DNA of 64,000 nucleotides, from positions 310,001 through 374,000 of the forward strand of contig JALGSU010000012.1 of assembly GCA_029821735.1 (NCBI GenBank), written 5' to 3'. This document shows, piece by piece, positions 27,801 to 35,956 of this stretch; the stretch's first letter is position 1; each line of letters begins with the position of its first letter. Origin of the DNA: Candidatus Zipacnadia bacterium (GTDB lineage Bacteria; Armatimonadota; Zipacnadia; Zipacnadales; UBA5352). The notes under the pieces were generated by a model, which saw only the letters and a program-made list of their open reading frames with translations, was not told the origin of the DNA and searched no databases. Made by a program: the position numbers and the translations under genes.

Positions 27801-28858
27801 TGGGCCAGCCCACTCGTGCGTGGCGGGAGTCAACGGCGGCGCTCGGGCACGCGGAACGGTTCTTCAAGCTGATCGACGCGGATGCGTACGCGGCCGAGGG
27901 CCTCTCGGCGCTGCTGAAGGGCGCGGGCCCGTACCTGGACACCACCAATGGCGTGAGCAAGCTGCGCGAGCTGCTGCGCGTGGTGGAGCTGCTCGAGCAC
28001 TTCGTGGAGGACGTGGGCCCGAAGCTCGTGGGCGTGCAGACCTACTTGAGCCACGAGGACCTGTGGCTCGGGCAGGAGGGCGAACTCGCGGATCTCCGCG
28101 AGCGCCTGACGCATACGATCCTGTCGGGCGAGAACGCGGTCGCGGAGGAGCAGACCTTCGTGCGCCTGACGCAGGTCTTCTACGCGCGCTACAAACGGCA
28201 GTACTCCGCGTGGCACAATGCCTGCTACCGCCCATCGGAGTTCGAGGCGTATGAGAGCTTGCGTGCGTCGCCGTCGCTGCGAGTGCTGGCCCAGCTTGAC
28301 CGACTGGAACTGAAGGTCGAGCATGACGTGACGCTCGTGAACGCTCAGATCGAGGCGGAGGCGAGCAAGCGTTGTCGGGAACTGAACTTCGCGCAGACGC
28401 TGGATCAGTCGCCCACCTGCCCGAGCTGTGGGCTGCGACTTGGCGAGGACGTCCAGTTGCGGCCCCCTGAGGAATTGACTGCGCTGGCGGAGCAGGGCGT
28501 GGCGGAGTACGTGGCCCATCTGCGCAGCCCGCGCAATCAGGAGGCGCTCGCCGAGTATCTCAAGTCCATGCCTCATCGCGGCCAGACCGTGCGCAAGCTC
28601 GCGGAGATTATCCGGCTGCCCGACGACGCCGGACCGCGCATGCTTATGTCACTGCTGGGCGATGACGTGCTCCCCCATCTGCACAGGGCATTGACGGGCG
28701 AGCAGGTGGCGCAGCGGAGTCTGGCGGAGTTGCGACGCATCATGGCGGGGCGCACGCTCAGCCGTGGCGAGGCGCGCCGTCTGCTCGAAGAGTGGCTGGA
28801 CGCTGAGGGCGGCGAGATGGACCCGGAGGGTGACGATATCCTGCGTATTGGGCCGTGA
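24851..28858 (+). CDS. PglY/BrxC-like large P-loop ATPase (DUF6079-like)
   Basis: A 1335-residue cytoplasmic ATPase resembling the BrxC/PglY proteins of BREX systems. Walker A GPAGCGKSH is at residues 79-87 and a Walker B VVDDLGDFL at about 255-264. The N-terminus (MRLSELLTID...ADGGAELTD) and the IREI-like loading domain precede a long, mainly helical body; a zinc-ribbon-like CPSC near residue 1190, preceded by CRELNF, is near the C-terminus. The gene follows the BrxA-like gene by 42 nt and is followed by a terminator, so the two form a closed unit. No PglX methylase, PglZ phosphatase, BrxB or BrxL gene occurs within 20 kb on either side in this window. Function inferred from likeness only. 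Confidence 0.55.
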   Translation: MRLSELLTIDVADGGAELTDTASLLRRLLVSPDDASRAEALRHLSLYHEDDAEASEALRTVLGSLAQGEGKGAGFLLTGPAGCGKSHLLGALALLAGADEARRLFARDRKDLVGPLRALHDAPPLLIVPVPLEEHRGQDELLEDIIFERTEWQLRRKPYSLQVPLSQHAYALELVQRHVVPRYQEELDEFVAQRVEAVQTWEALREADEEAAVRMGHQFAQTINYPLDFRQSRVERMARLLEVADGKNISGIVYVVDDLGDFLSSVGEKAMHGDLQFLEFLAHRSKIAPIWTVAGLKVSLRELPGVEPHLARSITEMYGTVLSLSPAHMRSVASGMVSAAGDEQAMAGAIDETWSAWGEAFGEAAFSEDELWESYPLDPMAARCAEEIASRLLGRADGLLTVMKRLATSELLAERPHVQPVGADVVLDLLLPQLRSNPEAAPYVNEVLGYYQAEVDELAPDDPGLALRVVKALIALRLANIWLPVGELVQPIGLDDAGRPAADEEHLRQLLERMRLHGRFIEVRRSGEEREDVYYIEMRTTLSDTLREKLAQAKEEIADDAPRLMEAVIAHSGAELPLGELAEARVEEVRWLNSGRGMSVSCMSLLALDQADLDQRIQDLADPAVFEACHLFVGHVAAPALQRARWEELASGLMSGRWVAGVLAWLPRALSDRELDALRSCAACRTLLERERSQPTDEDHGLLMRLEEEESRIGQQVRDIARSAYYEGVVMSVFGEVLSGPAVARSKGDWAGALNAIAAWSLDRMFPDFSEIAPRQFISSREQIDALIDEFIRPGFAQPAPDSRLATLIEAIMEPMGLARRDEDTWVLDVARSAPAAEVINRIRARDQTPETERGRPLSCPDLAQHMIKSEMGLAPELFELLMTALIRSGYLMALDDQHRPVRLSRVPSPVAAHLSYVARPALLSFEQWQVLSRISRIVFDRAVANPDHAAQALLWENLGEAQALWLGRIEALRSGIEALRQSLGQPTRAWRESTAALGHAERFFKLIDADAYAAEGLSALLKGAGPYLDTTNGVSKLRELLRVVELLEHFVEDVGPKLVGVQTYLSHEDLWLGQEGELADLRERLTHTILSGENAVAEEQTFVRLTQVFYARYKRQYSAWHNACYRPSEFEAYESLRASPSLRVLAQLDRLELKVEHDVTLVNAQIEAEASKRCRELNFAQTLDQSPTCPSCGLRLGEDVQLRPPEELTALAEQGVAEYVAHLRSPRNQEALAEYLKSMPHRGQTVRKLAEIIRLPDDAGPRMLMSLLGDDVLPHLHRALTGEQVAQRSLAELRRIMAGRTLSRGEARRLLEEWLDAEGGEMDPEGDDILRIGP

Positions 28859-28883
28859 CGACCGCCGCAAAGGACCAGAAAAT

Positions 28884-28914
28884 GCGCCCTCGGCTTACCG
28901 GCCGGGGGCGCTTT
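28884..28914 (+). terminator. Rho-independent-like terminator after the BREX-like pair
   Basis: GCGCCCTCGG at 28884-28893 pairs with CCGGGGGCGC at 28902-28911 (one G-U pair) around an 8-nt loop and is followed by TTT. It is 25 nt after the stop of the 1335-residue ATPase gene. Confidence 0.65.
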
Positions 28915-29135
28915 CATGGGGGGCAGACAACGTCCAAAAAAGCTTAATGCGCTGGGTGGAACCTTCTGGGGCACTTCTTCGTTATAGACCATGCAACTCA
29001 ATCAGAGTGAGCGCTCGTCGCAGGAAGCATTGGCCAACAAGCCTCCTTCCCTAACGAGCCACCGCCCACCTCGCAGACGGGAACCTGAGTGGTGGGCGGC
29101 CTCTCTTTAAGTGTGTGGTTGTCCGCAGGCGGGGC
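28915..29135 (+). other. Intergenic region with second hairpin
   Basis: No credible coding sequence on either strand. CCGCCCACC at 29062-29070 pairs with GGTGGGCGG at 29091-29099, followed by CCTCTCTTT, so a second plus-strand terminator-like hairpin lies here, near the 3' end of the minus-strand MFS gene. A GTTATAG at about 28981 could be a -10 box but lacks a good -35. A short untranslated transcript between the two hairpins is possible but not shown. Confidence 0.35.
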
Positions 29136-30446
29136 CTAGCTGGTGGTGATCTGGCGCCCGTTCGCGCGTGGTCCGCGCAGCGGGTGGAGCATGGCCTCGA
29201 GCCCCATCATCGCCACGAAGACGACTGCCCCCGCGATGAAAACCCCCATGTAGTGCCCACCCTTACCGATGAGCAGCGCAGTGGCCAGTGGCATGAACGC
29301 AAGCGGGAGCAGTATCAGGAAGTAGGTCGCCATGTAGACCGGGCGAGTGCGTTCCGGGGTGAACTCAAGCAGGTAGCTGTTGTGAGCGACGACTTGCCCG
29401 GAGTTGCCCGCGCCCGACGCGGCGAAGGCCAGCACTAGGGCCACCAGGCGCAGGTCGAAATCCAGCCCCCATATGGTGCCGAGCACGGTGTTCGGGAGGA
29501 ATGGCGCTGCGATAGCCAGACCCACCGAGACAAGCGTGATCGCCCCCGAGATGATGAACAGCGGCACGTTGCCGCGCCGGTCGCTGATGCGGCTCCAGAG
29601 CACGTTGGAGGTGCTGTAGCACAACTGACGGACGGCGACCAGGATCCCGACCATCGCCTCGGTCATGTCGAGGTAACGGTAGGCGTAGGGCACGAGGAAC
29701 GGGAAGACCAGACCACAGGCTGCCGAGTAGCACATCCGCGCGCCCAGCAGCAGCCGGAAGTCGCGTTCGCGCGCAGCTCGGCGCAGCCCGCGCACGAGTT
29801 GCACACCCATGCGGAAGCGACGGGTCTCAACCTTGTGGCTGGGTTCCACCGCCCAGCAGAAGACCCCCAGTGATACTGAACTGATGATGGCGGCGACCAT
29901 GAAAACCAGTGCGTAGTTATCGGGGAAGGTCATGCCGCTCTCCGCACTGAGCACCCACTTGACCCAGAACCCCCCGCCGAAAGCCAGCAGGCCCCCGATG
30001 AGATAGCGCAACCCGAAGAAAGCGCCGCGCCGGTTGGCGGGCACCGAGTCGGTGACCACGCTCATGAAGGGCACCAGGCCCACGCCGCCGCCGGATGTGT
30101 AGACCAGGTAGCAGCCCATGATGACCCAGAACGCGGTCGCGGCGTGCTCGCGGGCCAGGTATTTGATCGCGAGGAAGACGCTGACGATCGCGACGACGCG
30201 GAAGACACTGGAGATCTGGTAGAAGATATGGCGACGCTGGCGGGTAGCCAGAGCGGGCGCGACGACCAGCGGCGGCCAGAACCATCCTGCGTTAACCACC
30301 GAGACGAGCAGGCCCACGTAGATGGGGTTGTCACCCATGAGCGCAACGGCGAAGGCGGGCAGCACGGTCTCGGGCTCGGTCAGGGCACGTCCGAACATCC
30401 ACAGTGAGCCGTTGACGACGCCCAGGTTGAAGTTGCGCCGGACCAT
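29136..30446 (-). CDS. MFS transporter
   Basis: Twelve-helix major facilitator transporter, about 436 residues. Hydrophobic segments are evenly spaced; the loop after helix 2 has APALATRQRRHIF and the central loop VEPSHKVETRRFRMGVQLV. ATG 30446 is the most natural start (VRRNFNLGVVNGSLWMFG follows, as in related proteins annotated as MFS of Planctomycetota and Armatimonadota); no strong ribosome site is visible and the longer frame from 30515 is possible. It is downstream of the PQQ-propeller gene (87 nt gap) on the same strand. Substrate unknown. Confidence 0.82.
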   Translation of the reverse strand: MVRRNFNLGVVNGSLWMFGRALTEPETVLPAFAVALMGDNPIYVGLLVSVVNAGWFWPPLVVAPALATRQRRHIFYQISSVFRVVAIVSVFLAIKYLAREHAATAFWVIMGCYLVYTSGGGVGLVPFMSVVTDSVPANRRGAFFGLRYLIGGLLAFGGGFWVKWVLSAESGMTFPDNYALVFMVAAIISSVSLGVFCWAVEPSHKVETRRFRMGVQLVRGLRRAARERDFRLLLGARMCYSAACGLVFPFLVPYAYRYLDMTEAMVGILVAVRQLCYSTSNVLWSRISDRRGNVPLFIISGAITLVSVGLAIAAPFLPNTVLGTIWGLDFDLRLVALVLAFAASGAGNSGQVVAHNSYLLEFTPERTRPVYMATYFLILLPLAFMPLATALLIGKGGHYMGVFIAGAVVFVAMMGLEAMLHPLRGPRANGRQITTS

Positions 30447-30533
30447 GGGTCGGTCGTTGTGATTGGTCCCCTGTGTGGGCAAGGCGCGCGGGCTCCTCGG
30501 CAGCAGCGTGAGCATCTGCGGATGCGGCGGCGG

Positions 30534-31619
30534 TCAGCGTTTGATTGCGATCTCGTGCACGTGGCCGTCGGCCGTCGCCCACAGCAGGCGCGTGCCAGCG
30601 AGGATCAGATCGGTCCCGTGTGCGGTCGCGCGGCGACGCCAGAGGATGCGCCCGCGTTCGGCGGTGAGGCAGACGAGTTCGGAGCCCGCGGCGCAGTACA
30701 CGCGCCCCGCATGCACCACCGGTGCTACGGCTATCGTGCCGCGCAGGCGTCGGCGCCACATCTCGCTCAAGGTGTCAGGATCGATGCGACACACCGTGCC
30801 CGCGCTGTCACCCGCCACCAGTAGTGAGCCGTCAACGCCCACGGGTGCGCGCACCAGCCCGTCCATCTCGAAGCTGCCGACCTCTGCGCCAGCAGCGTCG
30901 AGCTTGTGGACGCGGCCATCATCTGCGCCGACGAAACAGGCGTCGCCCACCACGCGGGGCGATGCGTAGATCGGTGCGTCCAGAGCCGCGCGCCATAGCT
31001 TCTCGCCGTCACCGCGGGCAAGGCAGTGGACCAAACCCGCGGTCGTGCCCGCGAAGACGCGGTCGTCAGTGACCAGAGGTGCGGCTGGCACAACCGCGCC
31101 CACCGGCACTGACCAGCCCACCGAGCCATCCTCGGTCGCCGCAGCATAGACCTTCCCGTCGTCGGTGCCAAAGAACACAGTTCCAGAGGCGAGCGTAGGA
31201 GGCGACGCGGCGGCTCCCACCACCAACTCCCAGGCCTGGACGCCCGACACGAGATCGACCGCTCTGATGCGCGCGTCTGCGCAGCCCACGAACACGTTTC
31301 GCTCTCCGACCGCGGCGGCTCCAGTGAAGCCGGCCGGGTGCGTGAAGGGTCTCGTCCAGCCAGAGCCCTCCTCGGTAAGGCCGTCCGTCAGCCTGGTGAG
31401 CCGTCCGTCGAGTTGGCTGACAAGAACACAGTCGGGCCCGGCGGTGAGGAAGCAGATGCCGCGGGAGGGAAGCTGGAAGCCTGAGGGCACGCGGACTCCG
31501 CGCGTGGTCGCGAAGACCACTGCCATCGCAACCACGAGCGCCGCTCCGCCCAGCCACATGAGCCGCTGCCGCGACAGCCGTTGATGCCTCTTCTGTTGCC
31601 ATCGCCTGCGGTAATTCAC
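30534..31619 (-). CDS. Membrane-anchored PQQ/WD40-like beta-propeller protein
   Basis: About 361 residues. A basic N-terminus (NYRRRWQQKRHQRLSRQR) and one membrane helix (MWLGGAALVVAMAVVFATT) are followed by a periplasmic beta-propeller of PQQ-like repeats: GKVYAAATEDGSVGWSVPVG, GLVHCLARGDGEKLWRAALD, GRVHKLDAAGAEVGSF, ELVCLTAERGRILWRRR. Each unit has the AxDxxxGxxxW signature in some form, as in BamB-like scaffold proteins. GTG 31619 is chosen because of GGAGG and AAAGG upstream and the perfect -10 box 34 nt away. Role unknown; perhaps an assembly or sensing scaffold. Confidence 0.72.
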   Translation of the reverse strand: MNYRRRWQQKRHQRLSRQRLMWLGGAALVVAMAVVFATTRGVRVPSGFQLPSRGICFLTAGPDCVLVSQLDGRLTRLTDGLTEEGSGWTRPFTHPAGFTGAAAVGERNVFVGCADARIRAVDLVSGVQAWELVVGAAASPPTLASGTVFFGTDDGKVYAAATEDGSVGWSVPVGAVVPAAPLVTDDRVFAGTTAGLVHCLARGDGEKLWRAALDAPIYASPRVVGDACFVGADDGRVHKLDAAGAEVGSFEMDGLVRAPVGVDGSLLVAGDSAGTVCRIDPDTLSEMWRRRLRGTIAVAPVVHAGRVYCAAGSELVCLTAERGRILWRRRATAHGTDLILAGTRLLWATADGHVHEIAIKR

Positions 31620-31652
31620 GGGACCTTTCCCTGCCTCCTCGGTGAGCGGTGA

Positions 31653-31682
31653 ATTATAGCACAGACAACGAGGCGGAGAAAG
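31653..31682 (-). promoter_or_regulatory. Sigma70-type promoter for propeller-MFS operon
   Basis: On the minus strand a perfect TATAAT (31653-31658) has TTCTCC 16 nt upstream as a weak -35. Transcription would start near 31646, giving a short leader of about 27 nt with GGAGG before GTG 31619. Confidence 0.5.
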
Positions 31683-31706
31683 CAGGTCGGGCCTGACCCG
31701 TGACCA

Positions 31707-31734
31707 TTGACATCTTCTCGATTCCGGGTATCCT
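31707..31734 (+). promoter_or_regulatory. Sigma70-type promoter for UroD-like methyltransferase gene
   Basis: Consensus TTGACA at 31707-31712, a 16-nt spacer and TATCCT at 31729-31734. The expected start of transcription is near 31741, only 16 nt before ATG 31757. Divergent from the promoter at 31653. Confidence 0.45.
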
Positions 31735-31756
31735 GTCGGGCTAGCGTCCACACCGG

Positions 31757-32803
31757 ATGTCAGTGATGGGAATGAGACCCTTGTGTCCTGATTATCTGCC
31801 CGACACGAATCGCTCTCTGGGCGCTCTCGCGCGCCGGTGTCATGCCGCTGGCCGCCGGCCGACCGTGCCTCTGATGGGATACCCGGGTCTGAACCTGACC
31901 GCCAGCACCATCAAGCAGAACCAGTCGAACTGGGCGTTGCAGTACCGGACCATCGAGGCCCTGTATGAGCGTTTCGAGCCTGATGCGATGTTCATGCTGA
32001 TGGACCTGTCGATCGAGGTCAACGCGTTGGGCTTGCTGGTCCGTTTCCCGCTGCACGAGACGCCGACCGTTGAGGAGCATCCAGTCCAGTCAATCGCTGA
32101 CTTGGACGCCCACCGGCAGATCGATGTGCTCGCAGATGGCAGGGCGATGGTCTGCCTCAAAGTCATCGAAGCGATGCGGGAGCGGCTGCCCGTGCCCGCC
32201 GGGGCCTTCGTGACGGGGCCCTTCACCCTTGCTGCGCTCATGGTGGGCGCGAGCGAGATGGCCATGAACGTCGTCATGCAGCCAGACCTGTGCCACGCCG
32301 CCCTGGAACTGGCCACGCAGGTAGTCAGCCGGTATGTGGTGGGATTGGTCGAGGCGGGCGTCGACACGATCATGATTCTGGACCCGACCGCAGTGATGCT
32401 TGGCCCCGCCCACTACCGCGAGTTCGCCGGCGAGCCGTGCGCGCAGCTCATCAGCCAATCCGAAGGAGTGGAGATGATCCTCCACATCTGCGGAGACACC
32501 GGGCACATCGTGCCGGCCATGCTCGAGACGGGCGCAGATGGGCTGAGCATAGACCACCCGATGGACATGGCGCAGGTTGCCGAGCAGATGGGGCCGGACG
32601 TTCTGCTCATGGGGAATGTAGATCCGGTGCGGATGCTCCACGAGAACGCTGAGACAGTGGCAGACGACACCCGGCACGCACTTGAGTCCGTCGCAGCACA
32701 CCCCGCGTTCGTGCTCAGCAGTGGGTGCGATCTGCCGCAAGATGTGCCCGAGGCGTGTATCGACGCCTTCATGGCCGAGGGGCGGAACTGGCGGGCGGAG
32801 TAG
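31757..32803 (+). CDS. UroD/MtaA-family corrinoid methyltransferase
   Basis: Methylcobamide:thiol or :folate methyltransferase-like protein, 348 residues, UroD fold. The zinc site of MtaA/CmuA enzymes is complete: ILHICGD (HxC) and, near the C-terminus, LSSGCDLP (third Cys), with LMGNVDP between. It therefore likely transfers methyl groups between a corrinoid protein and a thiol or folate. Possible ATG starts are at 31757, 31766 and 31772 and none has a clear ribosome site; the leader is short. It is divergent from the propeller gene and convergent with hypA. Of the four UroD-like genes here this one has the best-preserved metal site. Confidence 0.8.
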   Translation: MSVMGMRPLCPDYLPDTNRSLGALARRCHAAGRRPTVPLMGYPGLNLTASTIKQNQSNWALQYRTIEALYERFEPDAMFMLMDLSIEVNALGLLVRFPLHETPTVEEHPVQSIADLDAHRQIDVLADGRAMVCLKVIEAMRERLPVPAGAFVTGPFTLAALMVGASEMAMNVVMQPDLCHAALELATQVVSRYVVGLVEAGVDTIMILDPTAVMLGPAHYREFAGEPCAQLISQSEGVEMILHICGDTGHIVPAMLETGADGLSIDHPMDMAQVAEQMGPDVLLMGNVDPVRMLHENAETVADDTRHALESVAAHPAFVLSSGCDLPQDVPEACIDAFMAEGRNWRAE

Positions 32804-32806
32804 CGA

Positions 32807-33181
32807 TCAGCGCGAAGCCGTGAGGCTCTCGACCATGCATTCTCTACCGGCCGTGACTTCTACCTCGGCCGCTCCGCACTCGGGGCACGCCGGTGTGATG
32901 CCGGTGAAATGGTAGATGGGGTCGTCCCGTACGGTGACCTCGCCCTCATAGCCGCACTCGGCGCAGCGCACCCGCGGCCGTCGCTCCTCCACCACCACGT
33001 CGGCTCCCTCGCCGATGGTGTCTCGGAGCAATTCCCCCACCCAGAACTCGATCTGGTCGGTGCTGAGGAAGGTCAGCTCGCCGATGACGAGGTTGACGCG
33101 CTCGATGCGCGTCGCCCCCTCCACACGGGCCGCTTCGAGGACCAGCTTCACGATTGCGTGTGAGCGCTCGATGTCATGCAT
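32807..33181 (-). CDS. hypA: Hydrogenase/urease nickel incorporation protein HypA
   Basis: Nickel metallochaperone that delivers Ni to [NiFe]-hydrogenase with HypB. 124 residues, normal length. The nickel-binding N-terminus MH is present (His2) but followed by Asp3 instead of the usual Glu3. The zinc site is C73-x2-C76 and C99-x2-C102. It lies 6 nt downstream of hypB, so the two are one transcript. No hydrogenase structural gene or hypCDEF is in the window. Confidence 0.93.
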   Translation of the reverse strand: MHDIERSHAIVKLVLEAARVEGATRIERVNLVIGELTFLSTDQIEFWVGELLRDTIGEGADVVVEERRPRVRCAECGYEGEVTVRDDPIYHFTGITPACPECGAAEVEVTAGRECMVESLTASR

Positions 33182-33187
33182 GATCGA

Positions 33188-33865
33188 TCACAGCCCAAGG
33201 GCTTCGATGATCTCGTCGAGCCCCTCGCCGCTGCGCAGGCAGGTGGGCACGACAGTCATCTTGGGGTTGACCCGGCGCGTGTCGGCGACGAGCTTGTCCA
33301 CGGACACTTCCATGGCATCCGCCAGGTCGATCTTGTTGATGACAGCCACCTGGCACTGGTTGAAGATGACCGGGTGCTTGAGCGGCATGTGAGGGCCCTC
33401 GGTTACCGATACGACCACCAGGCGCTGATGGGCGCCGAGCGGGAAACCACCCGGGCAGATCAGATTGCCCACGTTCTCGATCAGGACCAGATCGATTTCG
33501 TCCATGTCCATGCTCTCGAGAGCGGTGCGCACCAGCTTGGTGTCCAGATGGCACATCCCGCCAGTCTGGATCTGCAGCACCGGCACGCCATGGACCTCGA
33601 TCCGTTCGGCATCTATTCTGGTCGCCACGTCCCCGGCGATCACGGCGATGCGCATGCGGTCCTTCAGGCGTTTGACCATCTCTATGACGAGCGAAGTCTT
33701 GCCGGAGCCGACCGAGCCGAGAATGTCGATGGCGCGTACACCGTGTTCATCGAGCCAGGCGAGATTCTCGTCAGCGTATTCGCTGGTGCGTTCGGAGAGG
33801 TCGGTCCTGAGCACTATGTCGAACTGCTTGAGCGATTCAGATACGTTTGGGGTCGACACGGGCAT
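33188..33865 (-). CDS. hypB: Hydrogenase nickel incorporation GTPase HypB
   Basis: GTPase that drives nickel transfer by HypA into hydrogenase, 225 residues. P-loop GSVGSGKT at residues 50-57, metal-site segment GGMCHLD (C105, H106) in the G-domain, VLIENVGNLICP, and NKID at 177-180. There is no N-terminal His-rich or CxxCGC stretch, so it is the short form. ATG 33865 chosen; GTG 33871 in frame is an alternative, and the ribosome site is weak. Divergent from the ECF transporter genes, which might supply the metal. Confidence 0.93.
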   Translation of the reverse strand: MPVSTPNVSESLKQFDIVLRTDLSERTSEYADENLAWLDEHGVRAIDILGSVGSGKTSLVIEMVKRLKDRMRIAVIAGDVATRIDAERIEVHGVPVLQIQTGGMCHLDTKLVRTALESMDMDEIDLVLIENVGNLICPGGFPLGAHQRLVVVSVTEGPHMPLKHPVIFNQCQVAVINKIDLADAMEVSVDKLVADTRRVNPKMTVVPTCLRSGEGLDEIIEALGL

Positions 33866-33897
33866 TGCCACCGTTCTGGGTAATTTGCCTGGCGCAA

Positions 33898-33926
33898 CGG
33901 GCCGCCATGGCCCGCGGAAGTATACC
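33898..33926. promoter_or_regulatory. Divergent promoter region with inverted repeat
   Basis: The roughly 165 nt between hypB (minus) and the ECF ATPase gene (plus) holds CGGGCC-N5-GGCCCG at 33898-33914 and a TATACC box at 33921-33926 on the plus strand. The repeat could be a regulator site. It does not resemble the known NikR operator, and I do not see a cobalamin riboswitch core in the leader. Confidence 0.3.
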
Positions 33927-34029
33927 ACAGGGCCTGGCCTCAGACCAGACAGCCAAGGACGCGGGCGGACCCATGGGGAATAGCCCGCATGCATTCACGC
34001 GACCTGCGGCAAGCGACGGGCGGAAGACG

Positions 34030-35427
34030 ATGCTCAAGACCGAGGGCCTCTGCGTTCGCGCAGAGGGCCGTCCTCTTATCGAGGAGATCACAACCCAGTT
34101 CCGGCGCAACGAGTTCACGCTCCTGACCGGACCGTCGGGTGCGGGCAAGACCACGCTGGGCCGGTGCCTGACCGGTGCGATCCCACACGCCCATCATCTG
34201 CCCATGGCCGGTTCGGTCAGTGTCGATGGCCGGCTCACCAGCCAGATGACGCTGCCGGAGATCGCCAGCCGGGTGGGGCTGGTGATGCAGCGGCCCGAGA
34301 CGCAGTTGTTCAACCTTTTCGTCGCCGACGAAGTAGCTTTCGGCCCACGCAACCTGGGCCTGGACGAGACGGAAGTGGCGCGCCGCGCGGGCGAGGCCGC
34401 TGGCACCATGGCGATAGAGTCGCTCATGGACCGGCGCGTGGCCGAACTGTCGGGCGGCGAGAAGCAGCGGGTCGCGATCGCGGCGGTGCTGGCCATGCAG
34501 CCCCAGATGTTGGTGCTCGACGAACCGTTGTCGCAACTGGACGGGGCGGGCAGGCGATCGCTTATCCATATGCTCGGCGCGCTGCGCGAGGCGGGCACCG
34601 GACTGATCGTCATCGAGCAGCACCCGCGACCACTGACCCCGCTGGCCACGCGACAGGTGCACATAGTGGCGGGCCGCATCGTGACTGACGGTGCGCCTGA
34701 ACGCGGTCAGCCCGACGGCGATGAGTGGCTGGCCGAATGGGCGTCGATGTTGGCGCCCGCAGGCCAGGCCGTTGGCGACGAACTCGTGGCGCTGGAGGAT
34801 GTGGCTGTCACCCGGCAGGGGCGCCCGGTACTGACGGGCGTGGACCTGTCGGTGCGGCGCGGGGAGACGCTGGCGCTGGTCGGGCCCAATGGCGCGGGCA
34901 AAAGCACGGTGGCCGAGGTGCTGGCGGGCCTGTTGCGACCATCGCGGGGGCGCGTGCGCCGAGCCCGCGACCTGCGCGTGGGGTTCGCTCCGCAGCAGGC
35001 GGCGAGCATGCTGCTGGCCGACAGCGTCCGTGAGGAGATTCAAATCAGCGCGGCGCCGCTCGGCAGGGGCGCCCTTCCGGCGGACGAACTACTCGACGCG
35101 CTGCGCCTGTCGCACGTAGCTGAGCAGGCGCCGTCGCTCTTGTCGGCGGGAGAGATGAGGCGGCTGGCAGTGGCGGCCGCGCTGGCGAGTGGGCCGGATC
35201 TGTTGATACTGGACGAACCGGTGGCGGGTCAGGATCCCGAGGCGCTCGCAGAGATGATGGGGCTCGCGAGGCAGTGGTGCGAGCAGCGGGCAGGACTCGT
35301 GATAATCACCCATGACCGCGCCGTGGTGGCCGATCACGCGGACCGGATCGTGGTGCTGGACGAGGGAGAAGTGGTGGCCGAAGGTCGGCCAGCCACTGTT
35401 GAGGGAGCCGAAAATGACGACGCGTGA
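34030..35427 (+). CDS. ECF transporter, fused double ATPase component
   Basis: Energy-coupling factor vitamin/metal importer ATPase in which the two nucleotide-binding subunits are fused, 465 residues. First half: Walker A GPSGAGKTT, Q-loop MQRPETQLFNLFVADEVAFG, signature LSGGEKQR, Walker B VLDEP. Second half: GPNGAGKST, FAPQQAASMLLADSV, signature LSAGEMRRL, ILDEP and the H-loop IITHD. ATG 34030 is chosen since the frame upstream (from 33847) runs through the promoter region without family likeness. It overlaps the S-component gene by 14 nt. Substrate depends on the S subunit; neighbourhood with hypBA makes nickel or cobalt possible but unproved. Confidence 0.9.
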   Translation: MLKTEGLCVRAEGRPLIEEITTQFRRNEFTLLTGPSGAGKTTLGRCLTGAIPHAHHLPMAGSVSVDGRLTSQMTLPEIASRVGLVMQRPETQLFNLFVADEVAFGPRNLGLDETEVARRAGEAAGTMAIESLMDRRVAELSGGEKQRVAIAAVLAMQPQMLVLDEPLSQLDGAGRRSLIHMLGALREAGTGLIVIEQHPRPLTPLATRQVHIVAGRIVTDGAPERGQPDGDEWLAEWASMLAPAGQAVGDELVALEDVAVTRQGRPVLTGVDLSVRRGETLALVGPNGAGKSTVAEVLAGLLRPSRGRVRRARDLRVGFAPQQAASMLLADSVREEIQISAAPLGRGALPADELLDALRLSHVAEQAPSLLSAGEMRRLAVAAALASGPDLLILDEPVAGQDPEALAEMMGLARQWCEQRAGLVIITHDRAVVADHADRIVVLDEGEVVAEGRPATVEGAENDDA

Positions 35428-35956
35428 CGTTACATACATCGCGATATTCGGTGCACTGTGGGGCGCGCTGGAGATCAGCGTGGGCACCTGGCTGCATGCG
35501 CTGAACGTACCGCTCAAGGGCCTGATCATGTCGGGGATGGGCCTCACGGTGGCGCTTGCGGGCAGACAGGTCGTTGCGCGCAATGGATCGCTGATGGCTA
35601 TCACGGCCATCGCGGCAGTGCTCAAGGCTCTGTCCTTCGGCGGCATTATCCTCGCGCCACTGACGGCGATCCTCATCCAGGGCGGCATCGCTGAAGTGGC
35701 CACCATCGGTGCGGCGCGGCCCGCTCGGTGGCGGATGGCGCTGGCAGGCGCGTTGGCTGTGGTGTGGAACGTCTTCCACCCGATCCTCGGCCAGGGTGAT
35801 GTGATGGGCATGAGCCCTACAGTTGCGTGGGCGGCTCTCGGGGCGCTGGTGCTGCTGCACCTGATCGTGGGCGCAGCCGCAGGCATGATGGCGATGACCA
35901 TCGCTACCGGGGCGATGCGCCGACTCCGGCCTCAGGAGGCGCACGATGGGCGCTGA
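35414..35956 (+). CDS. ECF transporter substrate-binding (S) component
   Basis: A 180-residue membrane protein with about six hydrophobic helices (YIAIFGALWGALEISVGTWL, GLIMSGMGLTVALAG, IAAVLKALSFGGIILAPL) placed between the ECF ATPase and T genes, so it is the specificity subunit. It does not start with the MHIPEG of CbiM-type nickel/cobalt components, so metal specificity is not supported by its own sequence. ATG 35414 follows GAGGGAG. The family is not one I can name. Confidence 0.72.
   Translation: MTTRDVTYIAIFGALWGALEISVGTWLHALNVPLKGLIMSGMGLTVALAGRQVVARNGSLMAITAIAAVLKALSFGGIILAPLTAILIQGGIAEVATIGAARPARWRMALAGALAVVWNVFHPILGQGDVMGMSPTVAWAALGALVLLHLIVGAAAGMMAMTIATGAMRRLRPQEAHDGR

Noticed and set aside
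33866-34029. Cobalamin or nickel/cobalt riboswitch in the hypB/ECF gap
   Set aside because: A GGGAA and GCGACC-like string is present but the ordered core of either class is not.
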